Shown piece by piece: positions 51,201 through 61,075 of a stretch of 64,000 nt of DNA (positions are counted from its first letter, which is position 1; every line of letters starts with the position of its first letter). The notes under the pieces were generated by a model. That model ran no database searches, had not been told where the DNA came from, and saw only the letters and a list, made by a program, of their open reading frames with translations. This stretch comes from Rhynchopus sp. YZ270_cl-10. Taxonomy: Eukaryota; Euglenozoa; Diplonemea; Diplonemida; Diplonemidae. Position numbers and translations under genes: made by a program. The stretch covers positions 186,001 through 250,000 of the forward strand of contig OZ037911.1 in NCBI GenBank assembly GCA_964035575.1, read 5' to 3'.

Positions 51201-54200
51201 TGTGCGGTAGATGAAGGGACGTATGGTGTCGGGGCAACGACGAGCTGACCATTCGATTTGATAGTCAAGGCAAAGGCAGAGGTGCTTCCAGGGCATGCGA
51301 GGTTGGAGTAGCGGTCGCGGCAGGTGATGATGCCGGTTACGGTTTCGCCTGCCTGGACGACACGTTGTTTCTCGCCAGAACGGAGCGCAGGGATTTCTGT
51401 GGTGCTGCGTGCCCAATCGATCGCAGCAGGGTGCACCACTGCGGTGCGGCTGGTAATCGCCTCGCCGGTCTCCTTCCGCACAGCGCTGACCGCAATCCCT
51501 CCTTTCTTCGTCGGCTCGCAATAAAACCGGATCTGCGTCGTCTCCACCGCAGACACATAGTCATCAATAAGAAACGCCCTCACACTCTGCCCCTCATTGT
51601 CCACCGACAGCTCCACCTCATTTGGCGGCAACGCTGAGGTGGGGTTGCCGAAGCGGTCCCTGAAGGTGAGTGTCCCTTCCAAATGGTCGCCTGCAAAGAC
51701 TTTGAGAACTGCCCAGTCGAGGGTAGAGTTGGTGAAGCATAGCTCCGCGGGTTTGATGTGCACCATGTTGGATTCCTTCGGAGTCTCGCAGAAACTGACG
51801 GTAGCATATGCCTGACCAGCTCTGGTAGGTACAGAGGTGAAGGCAAAGGTTGCAGCTCCTGTGGTAACGACATCGCTCATCCGGACGTCCATCTGTTCGT
51901 TCCATACGGTTGTGGTGAAATCATGCGATTCCGCTCCTCCAGCGCTGTTTCCAAATTTATCCCGAAGGTCGATTGTGCACACCGCTTCTGAGCCGGCACT
52001 GAGTTCAGATGGATTGTACGTAACAGAGCAGGATGGCCAATCGATTCCTCCCCCGCGGACGACGCAGTGTGTTGTGAGCTCGACGCTGTCTCCGAGGGTA
52101 GCATAGGCGCGGATCTCGCCCTGCATTTTCGGTAGAACGGTGAACGCATATACACCATAGCCGGGGTTGGGGGTGAGGGTGACGTCGAGAACCTCGTGGT
52201 CGGCTTCGGCGTAGTTTTTGCAGACAACGTGCATATCACTTTGCTTGAGGACTGTGGAGGAGTGGATGTCATCGCCGCTGTAGCGGAGAACCTCCGTCGC
52301 ATTCCCAAAGCGGTCTTTGGCGAGGATCTGTCCACGCAGGGTGCTCCCCGCAAGCGTATCGGCAGAGGCAAATTCGAGAACCGAACGCTCCCAGCAGACC
52401 GCCTCAGGGACCACGGTCGCAGGCTCGCTGTCGTTGTTGTCACCGCGGAGCGCCACCCTCGCCAGCACGTCACCCACAACCGTCGGAGAAAATTGAAACC
52501 AAAATTGAGCCCCCACACCATCAATCGGAGTAGCATCCTGTGTAGCCTGCTTGCACACCTCCCCTTCAGGGTTGACCACGGTACGCAGGAAGTCGCTTGG
52601 GGAGAAGTCATCATTCGCGGTCTCATTGCCGCATTTATCACAGAGCGTGAGGTCACATCGGAGCACCTCTCCTGCACGTACACGGATGCGGTCGAGACGT
52701 ACAGTGCAATCATTCCAGGAGACACGTCCAGGGGAGATGACACACCGATTGGATTCCTTAGAGTTTCCGGAGTAAAAGACCTCTGCCCAAGCATGCCCTG
52801 TGGAGCGGGGTTCAAAGGAGAAGAAGAACTGTCCCATGTCGCCCTGGACTTTGGAGTTGTCCACTTTGTTGCCTTCATTCCAGACGGCAACCTGAAAGTC
52901 TGAGAAGTGCGCCGAAGGGCTTGGGTTTCCGTACTTATCCCTTGCCGTGATGTGCACGGCAACAGAGTCTCCAACTAACGCTTCTGCTTTGACGGTGACG
53001 GTGCTTGCATCCCATGACAGCGGTCCGGATGCGACGGTGACGGTGTTGCTTTGTTTTGTGTCTTCGTTCATTTGTGCAACCGCCCAGACTGTTCCTGCCA
53101 CCAATGGTTCAAACCCGCACGTTATAGTACCACCTCTTGCAACTAGGGGGCCATGTTTGAAGGCAAAGTCTGGTTGAGGTTCGGACATGATTTGAAGGTT
53201 GATGCCATCTGAGTCCAATTCCTGCAGGAGGTTTCCATAGGCGTCGCGGGCGACAATGGTGCAGGTCACGGTGCTCCCAGCGATGACCTCTCTGGGAACA
53301 AGACTGACGGTAGAGCGCGTCCAATCGACTGCTGCCCGAGGCATGGCGACGGTCACCTTTGTGATAACACGCTCCTTGGATTTGACGGCCTCCGTTTCAA
53401 GGAGAACGATACCACGCCGCGTGCATTTGAATTCAAAGGAATACTCAGACACCTCGCCGGGGACGGGGATGAGGGTGATCTCGCTTTCGTGGTCGCCGGC
53501 CCGCATCCAGAGGCGGGTGTCTTCGTCTCGGTTGTTGATCGCTCTGTTGCCGTAGATGTCTCGGAGGACCAGAACACCGGTTGCCATATCCCCCACTTCT
53601 GCCTCGCATTTGTCCAACACAACAAGCGTGTTTTTGAAGTCAGTCGCCCCAGGACGGCATTCATGAAACCCAGCGCATTGTTTCAAAAGACCGCAGAACC
53701 CTACTTCAACGTCCACCTCACCCTCTTCGGTCGGAATGAAGCTGAACACAAAGGCACCGTCCTCAGATTGACGAAGACTCGTTGTCGCCAATTCAACAAG
53801 ATTTGTCACTGAAACGGTAAAATCCTCAAGACCTGCGCTGGTTGCAAGATTATTCAGTGCATCTCGAAGCTCCACCCTGCCGTTCATATGTTCTCCAGCA
53901 TAGGTGGTCTCTGGTGTAATAGTGAGGCGGGATCGGTCAAGCCAATCCACTGGGCCTGCGACCACAGTGACATTGTTTGATATTTTCACTTTCCCCATAC
54001 AGCCGACACCTATGGGGAAGGTTCCCACCACACTGAGGTGAAGGGTAAATTGGTAGGTCGCGCCATCGTCGTTTGCAGCATGCGGAGCGGCTTCCAAACG
54101 CATTCCACAGTGCCCAAAGGGAAATACTTCAAGATCCGACGCAGTTACCCCTGACGCAATCTTCACACCATGCGAATCCTTAATGATAAACACACAATTC

Positions 54201-57067
54201 ACCGCCGCCCCTGCAGTAACAACCCTCGGTGTGCACACCAACGTCGATTTCGTCCATGAAATTCTACCATCCTTCTTCACCTCCTTCCTCTCTGGGGTGA
54301 CAGCAGAGGTGGTGGCCACGTTGTGTATTATCGCCAACTCCCCTGGTCCTGCAACAGTGTCGTTCACCGCTCCTTCGGGGCGAAATGCAACAGCGCCGTT
54401 TTCAACAGAGGAAACCACACCACGTAGTACAGAGGAGCCACCTCGTGTCTCCACCTCCTGCCCGACGGAGAACTCCTCTAATCGGTACTGTCGTCGCAAA
54501 TTTGTGGATTTCAATGCTTTGTCGCCGTGGTTGCCAAATCGAACCTGGATTCTTCCTTCGAGAGGTCCGGTTGTTTCGATACCTTGGACGACACCGAATG
54601 ATCCGTTTAACGCAATGTCGCCTTGAAGCGAATGGGCCTCCACCTCACACCCTCGAGGGTACAGTTCCGAGACAGAAGGTTCGACCCTGCCCTGAGAGGA
54701 TTGCCGTCCCGGAGAGCCCCAGCCTATGCGGCTTTTGGATGCGGGGCGGTTTCTGACTGGGGGTGAAGCAAGATGGAGAAGCCCTGCCTCCTGCGCAGAC
54801 CCTCTCGCGTAGCCGTACTTCTGTGGTTTATGGTGTCGTCCACTGCCGGTCACCTTTTCTGTTAGAGTTGCGATCCCGCATTTTGTGACTAATGACGATT
54901 CTTTCCAGTTTGCATCAGGGTCAATCGTAGGCAACACAACATGCCTCTGTGCTAACAACGTCTGCTCCAATGGAACGGCAGCAAGCTGCATGCAGGTGTC
55001 AGCTGAGAGCGGTGCCTTCTCTTTGTTCAACCTCTTCTGTTTTGTGGTGACACTCAACGTCCCGGTCCCCAAATGGCCTAATGCACGAACCGGTGAACCT
55101 TCATCCGCAGCATTTGGTAAACAATACATTAACCGCAACAAACAGCAATGCGAAAAGACGTGAACACCTTCGGGAGTGAGGCGGGGCAGAATGTCTTGGT
55201 ACCGCTCCGCCAGCCACCGGGGGACCAGGTGGCTCTTTGCGTCGAGAAGAAGTACACAGCCCCGCACCCCGGTACTGTCCTCCGCTATCACCGCATCGAC
55301 GGCGTTCAGCACCTGATCGCTGAAGGGGGTTTGGACTCCAGCGACATTAAACTCTGGCCACGTGGTTATCGCTTCCATAGCGTAGCCACGATGCGCGATG
55401 AGCTGCTGCAACAACTTCAATCTGAGGTGAGAGTACAACTGCAGGACTGCCCCCTTTTGCATCAACACGATAAATTCATCAAGCGCACGCTCCTGCAGCT
55501 CATGCTGTAACCTGATGTACGATGCCTGCTGACTCAACACCTGCGGTGCATCACGAAGGTCCTGACTGTGGTCTATCAGAATCTTCTCTTTACGACTAAT
55601 ATCATCAAGTCTAACCCTCGCTGCCTCCGCCCCAGCAAGCAGCTGTTGCCCATATGACGAAGGATCACGCAACAAATCCGCAATTTTTCCGATCGACAAA
55701 ATGACCGAAGCCGCCTCCTCCGTCTCCGACATCCCATGGCTCGGCACTTCCTCCTCATTCTCGACCAACCCAGAGAGATAATACGAATTCAAAATCATCC
55801 CGCGAGACTGAATCATTTGCCTCAACTCTTCCCTCGCACGCTCCAGGTTGAACACCGGGTACGCACAGTTTCGATTCGACCCGGTCGGGGTATACCCCTT
55901 CTTCTTCGCCTCCACGCTGGTTCCTATCATATAATAATACTTATGAGGGTCAGCATTTTCCGCTTTATTCCAATGATCTCCACTCGCAGTTTTAATTGCA
56001 GCAGAAGAGAGAAGCTCTATATCGGTCCAATCATAATCCCTTTCACAGTCTCGTGTATCAAGCGGAACAGAAGTATCTGAGGCGCAATTTGTACATTCGT
56101 CTACAGCATCTACGAGGAGATCTGCTGGGGGCATGCGGGATTGTACGGTGCTGACGACGTCTTTTTTGAAGAATGTTGCAATACGGCCTACAATGCATTC
56201 TCCAAAGGTTTTCGCGCTTTCGATAGTGAGGCAAGCAATTTGCTCTTGATAGCGGAAAGTGATGCGCAAGGCGGCATCTTCTGCAACATCCTGCATGACT
56301 TCGCATAGGTCTCTGACTGAAGCGCCTTCCCCGCATTGGCGGAGAAAGTGGGTTAACAGATTGCGGCATGAAATTCGATAGTCAGTAGTCAGAATGGTCA
56401 CCTGGCAGACCGAGGTGGTCTCATTAAGAGTCGCGGCTAGAACAAAATGAAGCAGAACATCCAGCATACGCGATTGAATTGTCGTAAAAAAAGCGGTCAA
56501 AGTGTGGTACCGCATTGCAGATTTTAGCTCAGAGGCGCGCTGTTCACGGCGTTGGTATGCGGACGCCAGATCACCTAATTCATCCGTAATAATATCGTGC
56601 GTTGTGCCCGTAAACAGTGAGGCACCATCAGAGATTTTTTCTTGCGTTTCTCGGATTTCGTCTAATAGCTTTGAAAGGCCGGCAGAGAGGACTTCTGTGC
56701 GGTCTGTCAGACGGCCTAGCTGGACGGTGTCTTCTTGGCGGATTTTTCCGATTGCGACCTTAACAAATTGGAGGTCAGTGGAGCCGTTGTCGCCGACTGT
56801 TGTGACTGTGAGTTTGAGAACATTGTAGCAAGGAAGGCAGACGCGTTTTGTGCCTCCTTGTGTGCCGCCTTCTCCGGTGGGGACTAAGGCCTGGTAGTTG
56901 CTGCAGTTGTCGCAGAAGACGCCGCCGCAGGAGCGGCAGTGGTGGCGTCGTTTTATCTTTGTGAAGCGGATCCCGCATTTGCATGCTGAGACGGAGTCGT
57001 CACGTGCCCAGTTCTCACGGCCTTTCTTTTCAGTGAACCCACGTTGTTTGTCCTTTCCGATTAACAT
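48286..57067 (-). CDS. Giant FYVE plus filamin-repeat protein (four exons, ~2550 residues)
   Basis: Exons are 57067-50372, 50304-50200, 50007-49913 and 49042-48286; the introns of 67, 192 and 870 bp start GTATGT, GTATGC and GTATGC, and phases agree (junction text GGFTFTFVPTKQG). Residues about 20-82 are a FYVE zinc finger with WARDD, RRHHCRSCG and RVCLPCY, which binds PI3P on endosomal membranes. Residues about 90-790 are mainly helical and unassigned. About 800-920 contain SH3-like barrel text (GSFGVVQGIETTGPLEGRIQ). From about 935 to the end there are fifteen immunoglobulin-like filamin-type repeats, each with an AGxxxxxxxxxRDxxGN core and an FxFxPxxxG segment. It is probably an elongated endosomal scaffold. 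The Lys-rich tail seen when exon 1 is read through belongs to the first intron. Confidence 0.88.
49112..49855. repeat. Long inverted-repeat element inside intron 3 of the filamin-repeat gene
   Basis: Arms of about 175 bp (49112-49286 and 49680-49855) are near-perfect inverted copies: TGTGAGAAAATGACATTTTT at the left end and its inverse at the right, continuing through GGGCCTGTGGGGTGGATTTT. GGTCATATC text just outside each arm is also inverted. The centre has no coding frame. It fills most of the 870-bp intron and could fold into a stable hairpin in the transcript. Confidence 0.75.
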
Positions 57068-57631
57068 CGTGAGGGTTGTTTTTTGCCAAAGATGAACCTA
57101 CCAATTAGGTTACCTCCAGGAAGCGTGTGTAAGGAGACACCGTGGTGGGGGGTGTTCGTTCCTCTGGATGGGGAGGTGTGTATGGTGTATGGTATGTGGT
57201 GTATGGTGGGCTGTTTGTAATAAGAGTGAGGCCTTTTCTTTTGATAGTCTGTTGGTTTACTAGTGTGGACCAGTCTTCACTAATTCAAGCGTTTTGTTTT
57301 TTTTTGCTTTTTATGCGTTTTGGAAAGGATGGATCCGGGGGGTAATCCGCACATCTTTTGCAAGGGAGGCATGCGATGGACTGTCCTATGTAAAAATAAA
57401 GAGGATAGAGATCAAAGAAAAAAAAAACTTTAGATAGTGCAAAACGCCTCTGGGACGCAAGACATCGACACTAAAGGGAAAAAAAAGCAATGCAACTATG
57501 AATGCAAAAAGACAACTGAGTGCTCAAAGAACACTCAATAATTTTGCAACAGCGCACCTTTAAAAAAAAAAGACACAAAGGACAAAACAGCATTTCTCAC
57601 CATGATGATTTCACCCCCCCATTCTTCCCTC
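57068..57631. other. Spacer between the adenylation-ankyrin and filamin-repeat genes
   Basis: No gene. Bases 57427-57470 are a copy of the repeat described at 42386. GTGTATGGT-type tandem text lies at 57178-57205. An AG after CCTAATTGG on the minus strand at about 57100 may be the acceptor for the filamin-repeat gene. Confidence 0.5.
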
Positions 57632-60511
57632 TCACCGCGACGCCTTTAGCTGCGTGCACTTCAGCGCTTCCTTCAGCAGCTTCGCCTCTTCGGTTAGCCC
57701 TTTCTCTTCAAGCTTTTCTATTGTTCGTTCACGAAGTGATATTGCATCAACCAGAGCTTTGCCTTCGAATGCCCCTGCACGAACCAATCTCAGAAGCATC
57801 TCGAGGGAGTTGCTCTCCTCCACCTTCTCCTGCTCCTCCCCTTCCCGCGCTGCTTTATCCTCAAGAAAAAGCTGCGCCGCGGAGTCCACTGGGGAGAGAG
57901 CTGCGAGGCGTGTTTTGCGTGCAACCTTGGAAGGAGGTATAGGGGCAAATGCGACTTTACATCCTGCAGAAATAAGGCGTGCCACCATGTGTGCGTGCCG
58001 ATGCAGGACCGCCCAGTGCAATGGGGTGCGAAATTGGCTGTCCCAAGCGTCGATTTCAACCCCAGGGCAGTTGAGGACAACGTCGACCGCATCGTTCTGA
58101 CCGCTTCGGACTGCGTAGTGGAGAACGGTTTGCTTTGCAGAGTCTCTGATTTTTGCGTTTCCTTCTGTCAACAACAGAGAAAGGCACCCTGCATGCCCAC
58201 CAGCAGCGCTCAAATGGCATGCCGTAGCGCCTCTCGGGGTCACCCCCCTCCCCAACCCCTGCAGCAGAAGGAATGCCACCACCGCATCGTGCCCTTCCCC
58301 TGCCGCAATGTGCAGCAATGACAACCCCTTTCGCGGATTCGGCAGAACGTACCCACTCCGCACCAAATCCTCAAGAACATCGAGCCGCCCGGTTCTTGCG
58401 GCTTTGTTGAGAAACTCATTAGAGGCGCCGACCGCTTGGTTCTCTTCACCCCCAACTCTCACCCCATTCTCGGAGAGAAACACCGCATAATCTCGCAAAT
58501 TCGTTGCGTCAAGGAGTTTGCATGGTGCATAGGTACCTCCATCACACATTCCCATGAAGCATTCTGCGTCTCCTCCAGAAATTTGTCCATCAGATGTCAC
58601 ATGCAAACCTGAATTATGCAGAAACAATGCGGCATCTCCTGATGCCTCTGCTGCAATCCGTTTCACGGCCCCCGGGGTGGAGGAAGTGGAGGAGGTAGAG
58701 GATGCTTTCTGCGGTTTTGCTTCTGCCGCCCACCCAACCCCACCGCCACCACCCACCACCATCGCCCTCAGCTTCCGCACCGCAACCACCGCCAAAATCG
58801 AGGTACCCCCGAGCAAATGCCAATCCGACCCCGCATTTACCCCTACCACTCCTAACACACTCTCCCATACGCTCGCCAAAAGGATTTCTAATGCACCGCG
58901 GAGCGGTATGATATCGCCTTCTGAAGCACTAAATTGTGTTGTTAAAAGGTGTCGGTCTACCTTTCCGTTGGTGGTCAGAGGGAGGGAGGAATGTGTCATG
59001 AGCACTCTAGGAACCATGTGGATTGGCAGGTGGAGTTTGCAACGTTGTGTTATCGCGAATTGGGTGAGGTCGTTTGGCTGTGCGGTGTTGGGGACAATGT
59101 GCGCAACGAGCTGTACTCCATTGCTTACGACTGCCGCAGAATGGACAAACCTAGACCCACAGAGAATATGCTCTATCTCTCCTGGTTCAATCCGGATCCC
59201 ATTTACCTTCATCTGTGCATCCTTCCGACCTAACAACTCCACCCCCTCTTCACTATATCTCACCCTATCTCCACTCCGATACCTCCCTCCCTCAAACCCT
59301 TCTCCGTCTCCAACATACCCAGTACTAACACAGCTTCCACCTATCACCAATTCCCCTTCATCTCCTATGGTACATTGATCTAAGGGAATATCATCTATAA
59401 AAATATCCACCCCTTTCATAGGAGAACCAAGCACCAAGACATCAGAAGAAACTTTAAAACGCATTTGATATACGGTGCATTCGGTAACCCCATAGAGATT
59501 GTATAAGGTGAGGTGTGGGATTGAAGACCAAAGAGCTTGGAGTGAAGACGGCATTTTTTCTCCTCCGAGGGAGAGTACGTTGAGAAGGGGGTATCGTTCG
59601 GCTATGGTATCTGCAGTGAGGGGAGGGAGAAGCGACCAGAGGGAGGGCGACGCGCAGACGTGGGTGATCGAAGCGGAGTGGAGAAGGTCTCCGATGGAGT
59701 GAAGTAGCTCTGCTCGGGGAGGCGCGATTAATGCTGCCCCAGAGCATAGCGCGGCTATCACATCCCCTTGGTAAGGATCAAATGTCGATGCGCTTGACAT
59801 CAATATTCTGCTATTTTCACTAATATTCTCTTCATCGCATCGAGAAAAACCGTACGAAACAATCTGTTCATGAGAGCAAACCACAGGCTTTGGAATTCCT
59901 GTTGTCCCTGACGTATGCTGAACATAACAGATTTTGTGTGGTGGTTCTACCTCAAAAGGATTGCTTTCTTCAAGCAGATCGTCGAATTCGATAGCAACAA
60001 AGCTGTCATCCAGAGAGATCTGACGTACCGTGCTGTCTACGATAAAGGCATGTATCCGCAGCCTCCGCATCATCGCGGCCACCCTCTGTACCGGAAGCTG
60101 CGGGTCCAGCGGGGTGAACCATAGGCCCGCTGCAGATGCGGCAAGCTGTGCGAGGATGAGGCGAGGACCTTCCTCCAGAAGCAGGGCGACACCTCCTCTG
60201 CCTTCCTGAAGAAGCGCTGCTGCGGGGGTGGGAGCCATATCGGTGGGAACGGTGGTGGTGTCCACACCATGAGGTGTGGCATCTGTGGGTGGCAAAGTCG
60301 TAGATGTGTGGTGGGTCGGAGAAGGTAGTGGGGTACTGAGGCTGGCGTGTTTAAGTTCAGCGAACCGTCCCTGCAATACGCCTGCAGCCTGGAACGTCCT
60401 CTCTGCCAGCTGTGCATAGGTCCACACCAGCCCCGCGCAGTCGTCCACAGCAATGCGCTCTGGGTGTCCCGCTGCTGCCCTCCGGAGGAGGTCGGTTACT
60501 GAGCGTGGCAT
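57632..60511 (-). CDS. Adenylation (AMP-binding) - carrier - ankyrin repeat protein, NRPS-like
   Basis: A 959-residue protein with start MPRSVTDLLRRAAAG. The adenylation domain at about 1-525 has YVQHTSGTTGIPKPVVCSH (195-213), FDPYQGDV (244), NLYGVTE (338), YRSGDRVRY (411), LLGRKDAQMKVNGIRIEPGE (427) and LPLTTNGKVDR with catalytic Lys517. A carrier domain follows (about 535-585) with LLGGTSI and Ser571 as the phosphopantetheine site. A linker precedes at least four ankyrin repeats (about 715-850: LLHIAAGEGHDAVVAFLL, TVLHYAVRSGQNDAV, TPLHWAVLHRHAHMV) and a helical tail. No condensation, reductase or thioesterase domain is present. It resembles AASDH/ACSF4-type stand-alone adenylation-carrier proteins, but the ankyrin tail replaces their usual C-terminus. 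The substrate is unknown. The 151 in-frame residues before the chosen start are low-complexity and overlap a dispersed repeat. Confidence 0.88.
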   Translation of the reverse strand: MPRSVTDLLRRAAAGHPERIAVDDCAGLVWTYAQLAERTFQAAGVLQGRFAELKHASLSTPLPSPTHHTSTTLPPTDATPHGVDTTTVPTDMAPTPAAALLQEGRGGVALLLEEGPRLILAQLAASAAGLWFTPLDPQLPVQRVAAMMRRLRIHAFIVDSTVRQISLDDSFVAIEFDDLLEESNPFEVEPPHKICYVQHTSGTTGIPKPVVCSHEQIVSYGFSRCDEENISENSRILMSSASTFDPYQGDVIAALCSGAALIAPPRAELLHSIGDLLHSASITHVCASPSLWSLLPPLTADTIAERYPLLNVLSLGGEKMPSSLQALWSSIPHLTLYNLYGVTECTVYQMRFKVSSDVLVLGSPMKGVDIFIDDIPLDQCTIGDEGELVIGGSCVSTGYVGDGEGFEGGRYRSGDRVRYSEEGVELLGRKDAQMKVNGIRIEPGEIEHILCGSRFVHSAAVVSNGVQLVAHIVPNTAQPNDLTQFAITQRCKLHLPIHMVPRVLMTHSSLPLTTNGKVDRHLLTTQFSASEGDIIPLRGALEILLASVWESVLGVVGVNAGSDWHLLGGTSILAVVAVRKLRAMVVGGGGGVGWAAEAKPQKASSTSSTSSTPGAVKRIAAEASGDAALFLHNSGLHVTSDGQISGGDAECFMGMCDGGTYAPCKLLDATNLRDYAVFLSENGVRVGGEENQAVGASNEFLNKAARTGRLDVLEDLVRSGYVLPNPRKGLSLLHIAAGEGHDAVVAFLLLQGLGRGVTPRGATACHLSAAGGHAGCLSLLLTEGNAKIRDSAKQTVLHYAVRSGQNDAVDVVLNCPGVEIDAWDSQFRTPLHWAVLHRHAHMVARLISAGCKVAFAPIPPSKVARKTRLAALSPVDSAAQLFLEDKAAREGEEQEKVEESNSLEMLLRLVRAGAFEGKALVDAISLRERTIEKLEEKGLTEEAKLLKEALKCTQLKASR

Positions 60512-61075
60512 TATGTGTGTGGTGTGAAGGTATTGTGAGAAGAAAAAGTTGAAATTGAAGATACAACAGCCCGTGGCAGTGTACCGAAAAATGCAAGGGG
60601 AACCCCCTATGGAGGTTTTGCAGATAAAAGAAAAACCTAAGCCTCTCGCTTGTGGTGTATGATGATATGAGAAATTGCAAAAAAGGGGGCAACTTTTTGA
60701 GAAATGTGTTGTGTTGCTGTGTTTGATGATGGAGGGTAAGGGGGTTACTACTAGGGGAGTGTGATAAGACGTGGTGGACGCAAGGGCAGGGGTGGAGAGA
60801 GAAATATGGGGTTGGGAGACAGGGTTCTGTTTGAAGACTACATCTAGAATAACGTTTTGCATTGAACATTTTTTTTTTTGAAAGAAACGAGAAAAATAAA
60901 AGAAACTCTGTTGACAGGATACTTTTGACACAAAGAAAAAAAAAAAGTGAAGTTGATAGCTCAAACGCCTCTGGGACGCACTGACACACTCCGCAGGGCT
61001 ATCGAACCCCCCAGAGTTTCTTAACAGGGAAAAACTGTAAAAAAAGCCTTGAAAAAATGACTAAAAAAATTCACT
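60512..61075. other. Spacer between the 5-phosphatase and adenylation-ankyrin genes
   Basis: No gene. Bases 60943-60992 are a copy of the repeat described at 42386, with GGTTCGATAGC on the minus strand next to it. About 60635 is a short relic of the repeat described at 26538. Confidence 0.5.
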
